From: Candidatus Thalassarchaeum betae
GTDB lineage: Archaea; Thermoplasmatota; Poseidoniia; Poseidoniales; Thalassarchaeaceae
Assembly (NCBI GenBank): GCA_003193925.1
Contig: PSPG01000011.1
Span: 1-54,964 of the forward strand
Direction of reading: 5' to 3'
DNA: 54,964 nucleotides
The notes under the pieces are model-generated. The model was not told where the DNA came from, searched no databases, and saw only the letters and a program-made list of their open reading frames with translations. The stretch's first letter is position 1. Each line of letters opens with the position of its first letter. Both the position numbers and the translations under genes were made by a program. This document shows positions 34,943 to 44,386 of the stretch, piece after piece.

Positions 34943-36682
34943 ATGAGGAAACTTGCGGAGGCGGTGGCCCCGGCTCTGGAGGCAGCGCTCTCCGGCGTTG
35001 GCGTCGGCGGCGAGGCCTGGGCGGACCTGCTCGGCCCTGCCACCGTCGAGCAGCACGGCGACCTCGCTCTGCCGTGCCATCCGCTGGCCGGCGTACTGCG
35101 CCGCTCGCCGAAGGACATCGCCGACGAGGTTGCCTCAGTTCTGGCGCCTTCGCTCTCTGACGTCGCCGAGGTCTCCTCAGTCAGCGGCTTCGTCAACATG
35201 CGGGCCAAGCCCTCGTGGCTCGCTGCCCAGATGATGGGACTGCTGCCCGATGACAGGCTGGGCATAACCGTCGAGCGTACTAGGACCGTCGCAGTGGACT
35301 ACTCGGCCCCCAATGTGGCCAAGGAGATGCACGTGGGGCACCTCCGCTCGACGGTAATCGGCGATGCGATCGTCCGGATGCTGGGGCACAAGGGCCACAT
35401 CGTCTACCGCGAGAACCACGTGGGGGACTGGGGGACTCCGTTCGGCATGCTGATCGAGCACCTGCTCGACCTCAGCGAGGCCAATGCCGCCGCGGAGCTC
35501 AGCGTAGGCGACCTAGACGGTTTCTACAAGCAAGCCCGAGTCAAATTCAACTCCGACGAGACGTTCGTCGCGCGCTCTAGGAACCGCGTGGTGCTGCTGC
35601 AGAGCGGCGACGAGGAGACTCTGAGGCTGTGGCGGATCCTCGTCGACGAGTCGATGCGCTACTTCAACGAGGTCTACGGGATGCTGGGAGTGCTTCTGAC
35701 CGACGGCGATATCATGGGCGAATCGAACTACCACCACCTCCTGCCAGTCGTCGTCGAGCGCCTGCGAGCACAGGGCATGCTCGAGGAGAGCGCGGGCGCG
35801 CAGGTGGTCTATCCCGGAGGCTGGGTGAATCGCGAAGGCGAGCCGATGCCGCTGATAATCGAGAAGGCTGACGGCGCCTACAACTACGCCACCACCGACC
35901 TAGCCTGCATCATCGACCGTGTGGAGAGGCTCGACTGCGACGACCTGCTGTACGTGGTCGGAACGCCCCAGTCCCAGCACTTCAAGATGGTATTCCAAGT
36001 CGCCGAGCAGGCCGGTTTCATGGGCGATGCGCACAACGCGGTGCACGTCAACTTCGGCTCTGTGATGGACTCTGACGGCAAGATACTGAAGAGCCGCGAG
36101 GGAGAGGTCATCAAACTGGTAGATTTGCTGCGCGAAGCCACTTCGAGGGCCGAGCAGGCAATCGCTGAGAAGAATCCAGAGCTGCAGGGCACCGAGCGCG
36201 AAGCCGTGGCTAGGATGATTGGAATCGGCTCCGTCAAGTACGCAGACCTATCCACTGAGAGGAGCAAAGACTACGTCTTCGACTGGGACCGGATGCTGGC
36301 CTTCGAGGGCAACACCTCCCCCTACCTGCAGTACGCCCACGCCAGGATATGCAGCATCTTCCGGCGTTCGGGCATCGAACGCTCGTCGGCCAGAGACGCC
36401 AGCATCACACTCGCTCAACCAGAGGAGGCCCTACTGGCACGACGACTCGTCAACTTCGCCGCCGTCACCGATGACACGCTGGCATCCTACTCCCCCCATA
36501 CCCTGTGCACCTACCTGCACTCGCTGGCCTCGTCCTTCGCATCGTTCTACGAGGTCTGCCCCGTCATCGCGGCAGGAGACGATGCGACCAGAGACAGTCG
36601 TCTGGCGCTGTGTGACCTGACGGCCAGGACCATCTGCACGGGCCTCGAACTGCTTGGCATCGACTCGCCCGAGCGGATGTGA
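34943..36682 (+). CDS. argS: arginyl-tRNA synthetase
   Basis: This 579-residue class I synthetase charges tRNA-Arg. The N-terminal Add-1 domain (about 1-110) is followed by the catalytic core with SAPNVAKEMHVGHLRST (HIGH-like HVGH at 130-133) and a C-terminal DALR anticodon domain with the typical NTSPYLQYAHARI boundary. A true KMSKS is replaced by a DGKILKSREG region, which is common in ArgRS. It follows aRF1 by four bases and its stop meets the next, convergent stop as TGATCA. Confidence 0.95.
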   Translation: MRKLAEAVAPALEAALSGVGVGGEAWADLLGPATVEQHGDLALPCHPLAGVLRRSPKDIADEVASVLAPSLSDVAEVSSVSGFVNMRAKPSWLAAQMMGLLPDDRLGITVERTRTVAVDYSAPNVAKEMHVGHLRSTVIGDAIVRMLGHKGHIVYRENHVGDWGTPFGMLIEHLLDLSEANAAAELSVGDLDGFYKQARVKFNSDETFVARSRNRVVLLQSGDEETLRLWRILVDESMRYFNEVYGMLGVLLTDGDIMGESNYHHLLPVVVERLRAQGMLEESAGAQVVYPGGWVNREGEPMPLIIEKADGAYNYATTDLACIIDRVERLDCDDLLYVVGTPQSQHFKMVFQVAEQAGFMGDAHNAVHVNFGSVMDSDGKILKSREGEVIKLVDLLREATSRAEQAIAEKNPELQGTEREAVARMIGIGSVKYADLSTERSKDYVFDWDRMLAFEGNTSPYLQYAHARICSIFRRSGIERSSARDASITLAQPEEALLARRLVNFAAVTDDTLASYSPHTLCTYLHSLASSFASFYEVCPVIAAGDDATRDSRLALCDLTARTICTGLELLGIDSPERM

Positions 36683-37009
36683 TCAGCCGTTGGACTCTGC
36701 GAGCATCCGGCGCGCAGCGTCCAGACCCCCTCTGACCGAGCCGACTCGCTCGCTTCCGGCGTACAGCGCCCAGTAGGGCAGCACGTCGACCTCGTGAACC
36801 AACCATCTCAACTCGACCCGCAGGGGGAACCCAGTCGGGTCGTCGAGCATCAGGCGCCTGACCTCGGTGCCCTCTACAGCATCCCCCGAATCGGCCAACT
36901 CGTCCTCGACGGTGCCGCACCGCACGCACGTGGTGCGTGAGACTAGGATGAGAACGGAGTCCAGGCCCATGGCGCTGTCCCAGTCCTCTACGGTCACGAT
37001 GTCCTCCAT
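36683..37009 (-). CDS. thioredoxin-like protein
   Basis: This 108-residue protein has a thioredoxin-fold pattern with a CVRC redox motif (Cys28 and Cys31) and a cis-proline in VDVLPYW. The active-site sequence differs from classical CGPC, suggesting a specialised partner. It is divergent from a peroxiredoxin gene 56 bases away, so it could be that enzyme's reductant. It ends directly against the argS stop. Confidence 0.75.
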   Translation of the reverse strand: MEDIVTVEDWDSAMGLDSVLILVSRTTCVRCGTVEDELADSGDAVEGTEVRRLMLDDPTGFPLRVELRWLVHEVDVLPYWALYAGSERVGSVRGGLDAARRMLAESNG

Positions 37010-37065
37010 GTTACCACCTGAGGCCAGAGGGAGATTGTTGAAGGAGGGAACCCCTTGGAGTCCTC

Positions 37066-37530
37066 ATGGTATCCGTAGGGGAGATGGCCCCGGACTTCAC
37101 GCTGACGGCACACGACAAGTCGACTGTGACACTGAGCGAGATGCGGGGCGAGCGAGTCATCCTGGCATTCTACCCCGCCGCTTTCACCGGTGTATGCACC
37201 AAGGAGATGTGCACATTCACCGATGCGATGGCCGGCCTCGATGCCGCTGGCACCTCGGTGCTGGGCATCTCGGTCGACTCGCCTTTCTCCAACGGCGCCT
37301 TCGCCAGCGAGAACGGCATCGGATTCCCGCTGCTATCTGATGTTCACCGTGATGTGGTGAATGCCTACGGAGTCGCGCTCGACGACTTCGTCATCGCAGG
37401 CTACACCGTCGCCCAGCGTTCGGTCTTCGTGGTCGAGGCTGACGGCAGCATCGGTTTCGCCTGGGTAGCAGACAACCCGGGGCAGGAGCCCGACTACGAG
37501 GCCGCATTGGAACACTGTCAGTCGCCGTAG
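37066..37530 (+). CDS. peroxiredoxin (AhpE/BCP-like)
   Basis: This 154-residue peroxidase has the peroxidatic motif PAAFTGVC with Cys44 and a nearby Cys49, four residues on, as in BCP/PrxQ or AhpE-type enzymes. The APDFTL start and the later RSVFVVEADG strand are typical. It reduces hydrogen peroxide and organic peroxides. TTGAAGG near 37037 is at the right distance (about 28 bases) for a leaderless start at 37066. Its 3' end overlaps the convergent M28 peptidase gene by 13 bases. Confidence 0.92.
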   Translation: MVSVGEMAPDFTLTAHDKSTVTLSEMRGERVILAFYPAAFTGVCTKEMCTFTDAMAGLDAAGTSVLGISVDSPFSNGAFASENGIGFPLLSDVHRDVVNAYGVALDDFVIAGYTVAQRSVFVVEADGSIGFAWVADNPGQEPDYEAALEHCQSP

Positions 37531-39125
37531 GCGAGGTACCTGACGAGAGAGCCGTAGATGATACCTGAGACCATCAGGCTCTCCTCGTTGAATCGCTCCA
37601 TCGTGTCGAGGTACGTGTGGTACTCGGTGGAGCCGGAGCCGTAGCAGACAATGGCTCGGCCGTAGTACTTGTCCGGGCCGTCCTCGTCATCGAGGTTGTA
37701 GACGAAGGGAGCGTGGTCGGAATTGTAGGGCATGGCGGTGGAACTGTGCAAGTGGATGCTGATTGGGTACTTGTCCGCTAGTTCGGGATAGGCGCTCGAG
37801 AATACGCTCGCGACACCTCTGATGTGATCGACGTCGGCCTTGTTGTTGCCGAACATCGTCACCCCGGAGTTGCGCTCCGCATCGACGTGGTTCATGTCCA
37901 GGTTGATGTACAGCCTGAGGTTATCCACTAGCATGGTTCGATGCTTGTCGACCCACTCGGTCGAGCCCCACAGCCCCTCCTCCTCACCTCCCCAGGTGCA
38001 GAAGTAGATGGTGTGCTTCGGAGTCCCCAACTGCGACTCCAGAAGTCCGAACTGCCGGGCGATCTCCTGCAGGGTGGCGACTCCCGATGTGTCGTCGACC
38101 GCGCCCTGCCCGTTGTACACCGTATCGTGGTGCGCGCCGAAGATGATGAGAGAGTCCGTCTGCCCCTCGATTATCCCACAGGGCACGTATATGGTCGCAG
38201 TACCCTGGTTGTTGACATCCGTGATGAACTGCAGACGGGCGTCTCCGTTGATGACCTCGTCGACGATGGCCTGACCGACGCTCCTCGAGACCATGATGAA
38301 CCCGAGGTCCTCGGGGATGGGGTCGATGGACGAGATTTCGACCGACTTGAAGTACGGCACGCAATCGTCTGAGACGAGCTCGTCGCAGTTCTGCCTGTCG
38401 TTGATGAGGATGAGTCCCGCGAGGTCGTTGTACGCGCCCCTCTGGAACAGCGCCGTGTTACCCTCGGTCTCCGGCTTCAGCCACACCAGGCCGACCTCGC
38501 TCGCCGCTGAGGCCCAGTCGGCCGACTCGTTGCCGGTTCCTAGGTCGATCACCGTTATATCGTCGACATACTGAATGGAGGAGGAGCCGCTGTAGCCCTG
38601 TATGACGTAGTCCTCTCGGTGCGTGAACTCGACGATGTCGCGGTTGACGTCAGCGATGCTGCAAGGTGTGGGGCCTCCGAAGATGTTCCCGATGCCACCG
38701 GGGGTACACATCGACAGGGCGGGGTCGTTGCCTATGACGAACATCGGCACATCGAAGTCCTCCAAGGTTGCGGGAATGCCCATCGAGGAGAAGTTGAATT
38801 TGATCGCTGCTGCTGCGTTCTCCTCCTCCAGTGTGCCAGAGAGCCTGCCCTCCCACTCGGGATGCCCCACGTCGACCAGCGACTGGGCGTAGATTCTGGC
38901 CTGTTCAGGGTCGAACTCTATCAGTTCATAGTCCGGCTCGCCCCTGATCCAGACCATGATGTCGTCGCCGTAGAGAATGGCTCCGCCCGAGCCTCCCACC
39001 AGTATCAGTGCGGCGACCGCGAGCACCGGCACCGGGAGAGCGCGGGCGCGCTCCACCATGTCGGATACGGACTTCGAAACCCTTCCGCCGCTAGGCGCTT
39101 CCTCGACCAGCTCGACGTCGATCAC
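37518..39125 (-). CDS. membrane-anchored M28 family metallopeptidase
   Basis: This 535-residue protein has one N-terminal membrane helix (about 33-53), then a protease-associated-like insert and an M28 catalytic domain facing outside. The zinc site is visible: GAHHDTVYNGQGAVDDTSG (His and Asp ligands), WGGEEEGLWGS (catalytic Glu), NLDMNHVD and a C-terminal SDHAPFV histidine. Such aminopeptidases digest peptides at the cell surface, consistent with an amino-acid-using heterotroph. The start is GTG at 39125; a Met at residue 24 is a less likely alternative. Confidence 0.88.
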   Translation of the reverse strand: MIDVELVEEAPSGGRVSKSVSDMVERARALPVPVLAVAALILVGGSGGAILYGDDIMVWIRGEPDYELIEFDPEQARIYAQSLVDVGHPEWEGRLSGTLEEENAAAAIKFNFSSMGIPATLEDFDVPMFVIGNDPALSMCTPGGIGNIFGGPTPCSIADVNRDIVEFTHREDYVIQGYSGSSSIQYVDDITVIDLGTGNESADWASAASEVGLVWLKPETEGNTALFQRGAYNDLAGLILINDRQNCDELVSDDCVPYFKSVEISSIDPIPEDLGFIMVSRSVGQAIVDEVINGDARLQFITDVNNQGTATIYVPCGIIEGQTDSLIIFGAHHDTVYNGQGAVDDTSGVATLQEIARQFGLLESQLGTPKHTIYFCTWGGEEEGLWGSTEWVDKHRTMLVDNLRLYINLDMNHVDAERNSGVTMFGNNKADVDHIRGVASVFSSAYPELADKYPISIHLHSSTAMPYNSDHAPFVYNLDDEDGPDKYYGRAIVCYGSGSTEYHTYLDTMERFNEESLMVSGIIYGSLVRYLAYGD

Positions 39126-39198
39126 AGGAAACCCTCAGCAGCGTCGCGCCTTCGCCGGACTATTGAACTCACGCCAAATCAGTATCCGTGTTTCGCGG

Positions 39199-39777
39199 TT
39201 AGCCGCGCCCCACTTCCTCGCCGGTCCAGCGCTTGCCCAACGAGTGGTCGACCCCCATCTGGTCCAGAATCCGGGCGACCACGAAGTCGATTAACTCCTC
39301 AATCGTGTTCGGTGAGTGGTAGAACCCGGGGCTGGCGGGCAGTATGACGACTCCCCATGAGGACATCCTGGCCATCGCCTCGAGGTGGGGGGTCGATACC
39401 GGCGTCTCTCTGGGGACGACGATCACCTTGCGCCTCTCCTTCAGCGCGACTGAGGCGCTGCGTGTGGCGAGGTTGTCGGAGACACCGGCGGCGATCTTGC
39501 TGATTGTGGTGCCGCTGGCGGGGCAGAAGACGTATGCGTCGAAGCGGGCCGAGCCGGAGGCGGCGCGGGCTGCGAGGTTGTCATTGTCCTCGAGGGTGAC
39601 CGAGTCGTGGATAGCCAGTTCCTCGGGGGGGATTCCGCACTCGAGGTCGAGGTTGATCGCGCCCGCGCTGGTGACGATGAGGTTGACCGACCAGCCGGCT
39701 TCGACCAGCTGGTCGACCAGACGGACGCCGTACCGGGCCCCGGAAGCGCCAGTGATGGCCACGACAGCCTCAGGCAT
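39199..39777 (-). CDS. ubiX: flavin prenyltransferase UbiX
   Basis: This 192-residue protein starts VVAITGASGARYG, the FMN-binding signature of UbiX/Pad1, and has CPASGTTISKIAAGVSDNL and the VVPRETPVS segment of the family. It makes prenylated FMN, the cofactor of UbiD decarboxylases. No ubiD gene is in the window. ATG at 39777 is chosen as the first residue before the conserved strand. It is preceded by the class V aminotransferase gene in the same direction. Confidence 0.9.
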   Translation of the reverse strand: MPEAVVAITGASGARYGVRLVDQLVEAGWSVNLIVTSAGAINLDLECGIPPEELAIHDSVTLEDNDNLAARAASGSARFDAYVFCPASGTTISKIAAGVSDNLATRSASVALKERRKVIVVPRETPVSTPHLEAMARMSSWGVVILPASPGFYHSPNTIEELIDFVVARILDQMGVDHSLGKRWTGEEVGRG

Positions 39778-39820
39778 GCTCAGCGCCCCCCCTCTCTCGT
39801 CCTTGAATTGTTGCCTTCGC

Positions 39821-41014
39821 TCATGCGCTGTCTCTGAGAGCGTCCGCGAGGTAGTGGTACTCGTCGATGTGGTTGTACAGATGGGCTGAGACGCGCAGGT
39901 ACCTCCTGCCGTGATGGCTCCAGTTGAACACGGGGACTTGGATTCCGTAGTCATCGAGAAGGGATGTGTGAAGGAGGTCGCCGTCGAACACCGACGTCGC
40001 AACCGGACCTCCCTCCGGCATCAGCACCGTGCCAAGAGCGGCCAGCATCGAGTCGGGGCACGGAGGGGGTGTCCCGAGCGCCTCGGACAGAATCTCCCTC
40101 GCGGCCAGTGCGAGGCTGCGGTTCTGCTCCATGATAGCCGGCCAGCCGCCGTCGACGAGACCGCCGACATACTCGAGGGACTTGGGGATGCACAGCCACG
40201 GGCTCGGATCGCTCGTGCCCTGCCAGTCGAACTCGAGCCTGAAACTCTCCTCGACGCTGCCGGGCACGGAAGCCCCGTGACTGATGGTCAGCGGCCTTAT
40301 GCGCTCCATCCGATCGCTTCGGACATGCAGGAAGGCCGATCCCTTGGGCGTGCAGATCCACTTGTGCAGGTTACCGGTGCAGTAGGCCGGTTGCAGTCGA
40401 CCGAGGTCCAGTGGCACGATTCCCGGACCGTGGGCCGCGTCCAGCAGGACGTCGACGCCTCTCGACTGCAACTCCTCAACGAGCCGCTCGAATGGCATCC
40501 GCAGCCCGGTCGGACTGGTCACCGTGTCAATCATGGCTAGGCGGGTGCGCTCGGTGACGTGGCTCAGGACCGCCTCGACCACCTCGTCATCACTCTCCAC
40601 CGGGAATGGTATCGGAACGACCACGGTCTTTGCGCCGGCGCGCCCAGTGACGAAGTCGACAGCGTTCCAGCAGGCTTGGTACGAGTGGTCGGGAACCAGT
40701 ATCTCGTCGCCCCCGGAAAACTCCAGCGAGCGGAGGACGGTGTTCACGCCCCCGGTGGTGTTGGTTACGAAGGCCATGCCGGCGGGATCAGCGTTCAGGA
40801 AGCGGGACAGCACCTCTAGGGAGTTAGCCCAGAGCTCCTTCGAGACATCATCGAGGAACCTGACCGGGTCTGCCTCCATCTGGGCACGCAGGTCGCCTTG
40901 TAACTCGAGGACCGCTGTAGGTGTGGCTCCAAAGGAGCCATGGTTGAGGAACACCGTGTCCGGGTCGAGCGCCCAGTGGGGGGCCAGGTCACTCTTGCGG
41001 GGCAATGCGCTCAT
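39821..41014 (-). CDS. class V aminotransferase (isopenicillin-N epimerase-like)
   Basis: This 397-residue PLP enzyme has FLNHGSFGATPTAV at the N-terminus, the PLP-phosphate contact TNTTGGVNTVLRS, the aspartate in VDVLLDAAHGPG and the Schiff-base lysine in TGNLHKWICTPKG. It is closest in pattern to the CefD/isopenicillin-N epimerase-like group of class V enzymes, whose substrates are diverse (sulfur transfer, racemisation). The start at 41014 overlaps the lipB stop as ATGA, so it rides on the lipoate/2-oxoacid operon. A sulfur-donor role for lipoate would be attractive but is not shown, and no active-site cysteine is evident. Confidence 0.85.
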   Translation of the reverse strand: MSALPRKSDLAPHWALDPDTVFLNHGSFGATPTAVLELQGDLRAQMEADPVRFLDDVSKELWANSLEVLSRFLNADPAGMAFVTNTTGGVNTVLRSLEFSGGDEILVPDHSYQACWNAVDFVTGRAGAKTVVVPIPFPVESDDEVVEAVLSHVTERTRLAMIDTVTSPTGLRMPFERLVEELQSRGVDVLLDAAHGPGIVPLDLGRLQPAYCTGNLHKWICTPKGSAFLHVRSDRMERIRPLTISHGASVPGSVEESFRLEFDWQGTSDPSPWLCIPKSLEYVGGLVDGGWPAIMEQNRSLALAAREILSEALGTPPPCPDSMLAALGTVLMPEGGPVATSVFDGDLLHTSLLDDYGIQVPVFNWSHHGRRYLRVSAHLYNHIDEYHYLADALRDSA

Positions 41015-41685
41015 GCGACTACCTCGGCAGTCCACGGCTCAGGCCGCGTGGGTACTCTGCCGAGTATGTCCTCGCAGTTCACTAGCAGAGCCTCTTCGAT
41101 GCGGGCCATGTCGATGGGCCTGCCTTCGAGATCGTGGGTGTAGCCGAGCTGGGCGAGGCTGGTGTGGACGCCCGGCCTCATGCCGCAGCCCTCGAGGTCC
41201 TCTACCCGGGTGCCAGGGGTCTGGATGTTGATCGACATGCCGTGGCGGCTGACCCAGTGCAGGAACGAGAGCCCGATCGAGCAGATCTTGTGGCCGTCGA
41301 CCCAAGTGCCTTGCATCGACGGGTCCGTGTAGGCCTCGATGCCGCAGTCGGCGAACGCCTTGATTGCCCAGTCCTCCAGCCTGCCGATGATGGCCCGGAC
41401 GCTCTGCTCCCCCAGCTCCCACTTCACTATCGGGTAGGCGACCAGTTGCCCGGGTCCGTGCCAGGTGATGCCTCCACCCCTGTCCGTGCGTACAGTCGGG
41501 TAGCCGTCGACCACAACGCCGTCTCTGACCGCTTTGGGCCCGATTGTGACGACTTCGGGGTGCTCGACGAGAATCAGCGTGTCAGGAATCTCGTCAGCGA
41601 TCCTCTGCCGTTGCATCTCCTTCATCACCTCCGCCATTTCATGATGCTCCACGATGCCTGCCTGGAGGATTCTGATCTCCCTCAT
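41011..41685 (-). CDS. lipB: octanoyl-ACP:protein octanoyltransferase
   Basis: This 224-residue enzyme transfers octanoyl groups to lipoyl domains before LipA adds sulfur. The signatures are DRGGGITWHGPGQLVAYPI and KICSIGL, with the catalytic cysteine expected in the GCGMRPGVHTSL segment. It lies nine bases after the E3 gene and ends in the ATGA overlap with the aminotransferase gene. With lipA at the head of the same gene string, the complex has a full de novo lipoylation route. Confidence 0.93.
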   Translation of the reverse strand: MREIRILQAGIVEHHEMAEVMKEMQRQRIADEIPDTLILVEHPEVVTIGPKAVRDGVVVDGYPTVRTDRGGGITWHGPGQLVAYPIVKWELGEQSVRAIIGRLEDWAIKAFADCGIEAYTDPSMQGTWVDGHKICSIGLSFLHWVSRHGMSINIQTPGTRVEDLEGCGMRPGVHTSLAQLGYTHDLEGRPIDMARIEEALLVNCEDILGRVPTRPEPWTAEVVA

Positions 41686-41694
41686 CTGCTCACC

Positions 41695-43131
41695 TCAGGT
41701 CAAGTGAATCGCGTGCCCCAGCGTCTTCAGCACGCTCTCGTGGAAGGCCTCGGCCATCGTCGGGTGCGCGTGCACGGTGCCTGCGACGTCCTCGAGTAGC
41801 GCGCCCATCTCGAGCGCCAATACGAACTCGCCGTGTAGTTCGGCGACGTGGCTACCCACGGCTTGGATGCCGAGAACGACGTGGTCGGACTCGCGCGCGG
41901 TCACGCGGATGAAGCCCCCGGTCTTCTCCGCCTCTATGGTCAGCGCGCGGCCGCTGGCGGCCAGAGGGAACTTACCGACGACGATTTGCTCGCCGCGCTC
42001 TGCCGCCTCGTCTGGCGAGAGCCCCACCGAGACGATCTCAGGTTCTGTGAAGATGATGGCTGGGATTGCTACCTTGTCGAACTCGCGCTCGAGGCCGGCG
42101 ATGATCTCGGCGACCATCTCGCCTTGCGCGCTAGCCTTGTGGGCTAGCAAGGGCTCTCCTACCACGTCACCGATGGCATAGACGCCGGGAGACGAGGTCC
42201 GACATTGTCTGTCGATTCTGATGAAGCGACCGGAGACATCCATCCTGACGCCCATGTTCTCCAGCCCCCAGCCCTTGGTGTTAGGCCTGCGTCCAACGGT
42301 CACCAGCACCTTGTCGACCTTGATCGAGTGCTCCTCGCCGCCCTTCTCGAAGTTGAGTTGCACCTTCCTCGCAGCTCCCTTGCCTTTGACCTCAGCACCT
42401 CGCGCCAGCGCGTTAGTGTGGACTGTGACCCCGTGCCTCTTGAGCCAGATCTCCAACGGCCTGCGCAGCTCCTTGTCGACGATGGTGAGAATGCTGTCGA
42501 GACCCTCGACCACCGTCACCTCGGTTCCGAGCTTGGCAAGAGCGCATCCGAGTTCGAGTCCGATGTAGCCGCCACCCACTATAGCCGCGCTCTTGGGCAG
42601 CCTGTCGAGCTCCAGAGCGCCGGTCGAAGAGAGGATGAACTCCTCGTCGCACGGCATGAAGGGGAGATCGATGTGGCTCGAGCCTGTGGCGATGATGACG
42701 TTCTCCGCCTCAATCTCCATTGGGCCATCGGTGGTGTCGACCACGCAGTGCTTGGCGTCCTTGAAAGTGGCCCAGCCTTTGACGAGCTCCGCACCCGCGC
42801 CCTTCAGCAGTCCCTTGACCCCCTTGTTCAGACGCTCGACTATCGAATCCTTCCACGCTACCAACGCAGCCATGTCGACCACAGGCTCGCCAATGACTGA
42901 GAGGCCCATGTGGCCGCCGTCTGAAGCATGCTGCTGCAAGGCCTCGAAACGCTCTGCTGCATGGATAATCGCCTTGCTTGGTATGCAACCGCGAATCAGA
43001 CAGGTTCCTCCTGCTCTGTCGGCCTCGATTATCACAGTGTCCAGACCGAGTTGGCCGGCCCTGATTGCGGCGACATAGCCGCCCGGTCCCGCGCCGACCA
43101 CTAGGACCTGACATTTTCGGGATTCAGTCAT
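41695..43131 (-). CDS. lpdA: dihydrolipoamide dehydrogenase (E3)
   Basis: This 478-residue flavoenzyme re-oxidises dihydrolipoamide with NAD. The FAD motif VVGAGPGGYVAA (about 11-22), the redox disulfide in GGTCLIRGCIPSK (Cys44 and Cys49), the NAD-binding VGGGYIGLELG and the C-terminal AHPTMAEAFHE motif with its catalytic His-Glu pair are all intact. It is the E3 of the adjoining 2-oxoacid dehydrogenase, eight bases after E2. Confidence 0.94.
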   Translation of the reverse strand: MTESRKCQVLVVGAGPGGYVAAIRAGQLGLDTVIIEADRAGGTCLIRGCIPSKAIIHAAERFEALQQHASDGGHMGLSVIGEPVVDMAALVAWKDSIVERLNKGVKGLLKGAGAELVKGWATFKDAKHCVVDTTDGPMEIEAENVIIATGSSHIDLPFMPCDEEFILSSTGALELDRLPKSAAIVGGGYIGLELGCALAKLGTEVTVVEGLDSILTIVDKELRRPLEIWLKRHGVTVHTNALARGAEVKGKGAARKVQLNFEKGGEEHSIKVDKVLVTVGRRPNTKGWGLENMGVRMDVSGRFIRIDRQCRTSSPGVYAIGDVVGEPLLAHKASAQGEMVAEIIAGLEREFDKVAIPAIIFTEPEIVSVGLSPDEAAERGEQIVVGKFPLAASGRALTIEAEKTGGFIRVTARESDHVVLGIQAVGSHVAELHGEFVLALEMGALLEDVAGTVHAHPTMAEAFHESVLKTLGHAIHLT

Positions 43132-43139
43132 CTTTCACC

Positions 43140-44384
43140 TCACATGAAGATCAGCGCGGGGTGCTCCAGCATTCTCTTCAGGTGCTGTATCAGTGCTGCA
43201 CCATTGGCGCCATCCACGACTCGATGGTCGAATGAGCTTGAGAGGTTCATAATCCTGCGGACGACTACTTGGCCGTCTCTGACGACAGGCATCTCGCGTG
43301 CCTTGTGGACGCCGAGGATCGCTACCTCGGGATGGTTGATGATCGGGGTGGCCCCTAGTCCCCCGTCGCGGCCGAGGCTGGTGATGGTGAAGGTCGAGCC
43401 CGTCAGGTCGTCGAGGCTCGCTGTGCCGTCGCGAGCAGCGCCGGTGACTCTCTGCATCTCCCCGGCCACCTGCCAGGCGTCCATCGCCTCGACGTGCTTG
43501 ACGACGGGCACGTACAGGCCACGCTCCGTCTGGGTGGCTATTCCGATGTGGACGGCGCCGTGGCGCATCACCACACCGGCTTGGTCATCATAGCGCGCGT
43601 TGCACTCGGGGTGGTCCGGCATTATCCTCGATAATGCCAGCATGATGAATGGGAGGTATGTCAGCTTTGGTTGGGCAACGTCGCGCGAGGCGTTGAGCAT
43701 CTGCCTCAATGACTCGAGTTCGGTGACATCTGCCTCCTCGAAGTAGGAGAAGTGCGGAATACTCGTCTTGCTGATCGTCATCTGCTCTGCTATCTTCCTT
43801 CGCAGCCCGACGACCTTGACCTCAGTGATGTCGGTCCGCTTGGTGGAGTGAGCCGCCGGATCCGTTCCAGCCACCGAGCCATCCCCAGCGATGAACGCGT
43901 CGAGGTCGGCATGCCGGATCCTTCCCGATGGCCCGGAGCCTATGACTCGAACTAGGTCGACGCCGGCCTCTCTAGCGCGGCGTCGGATGGCCGGGCTCGC
44001 CAGAGCCTTGCCGGAAGGCGCCGCAGGCGCCGGCTCCGGCTGGGGACTAGGTTCGGCCTCCGGCTCCGGAGCAGTCTCGGGCTCGGCCACCGGTTCGGAC
44101 TCCGGCACGGCCGCCGGCTCGGGCTCGGTGGGAGGCCCTGCGTCCTCGGAGTCGAACTCCACTAGGGCGGAGCCGACTGCAATCATGTCACCGACCTCAC
44201 CGCTCAGGGAGCTGACTACGCCTCCGACGGGAGAGGGGATGGTAACCGTCGCCTTGTCGGTCATGACGTCGACTATCGGGTCGTCCTCCTTCACGGCGTC
44301 ACCCACGCTTACGTGCCATTGGACGACTTCGCCCTCGACGACGCCCTCGCCGATGTCCGGCAGTCGGAACACGTGCGCCGCCAT
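43140..44384 (-). CDS. dihydrolipoamide acyltransferase (E2)
   Basis: This 414-residue E2 core has one lipoyl domain with Lys44 in VMTDKATVTIP, a Pro/Glu/Ala-rich flexible linker (about 85-130), a peripheral-subunit-binding domain (SPAIRRRAREAGVDL to about 180) and a catalytic domain ending FDHRVVDGANG with its His and Asp. The single lipoyl domain and linker resemble branched-chain and archaeal E2s. ATG at 44384 is used; a longer frame runs into E1 beta, whose stop at 44387 is two bases upstream. Confidence 0.93.
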   Translation of the reverse strand: MAAHVFRLPDIGEGVVEGEVVQWHVSVGDAVKEDDPIVDVMTDKATVTIPSPVGGVVSSLSGEVGDMIAVGSALVEFDSEDAGPPTEPEPAAVPESEPVAEPETAPEPEAEPSPQPEPAPAAPSGKALASPAIRRRAREAGVDLVRVIGSGPSGRIRHADLDAFIAGDGSVAGTDPAAHSTKRTDITEVKVVGLRRKIAEQMTISKTSIPHFSYFEEADVTELESLRQMLNASRDVAQPKLTYLPFIMLALSRIMPDHPECNARYDDQAGVVMRHGAVHIGIATQTERGLYVPVVKHVEAMDAWQVAGEMQRVTGAARDGTASLDDLTGSTFTITSLGRDGGLGATPIINHPEVAILGVHKAREMPVVRDGQVVVRRIMNLSSSFDHRVVDGANGAALIQHLKRMLEHPALIFM

Positions 44385-44386
44385 TC

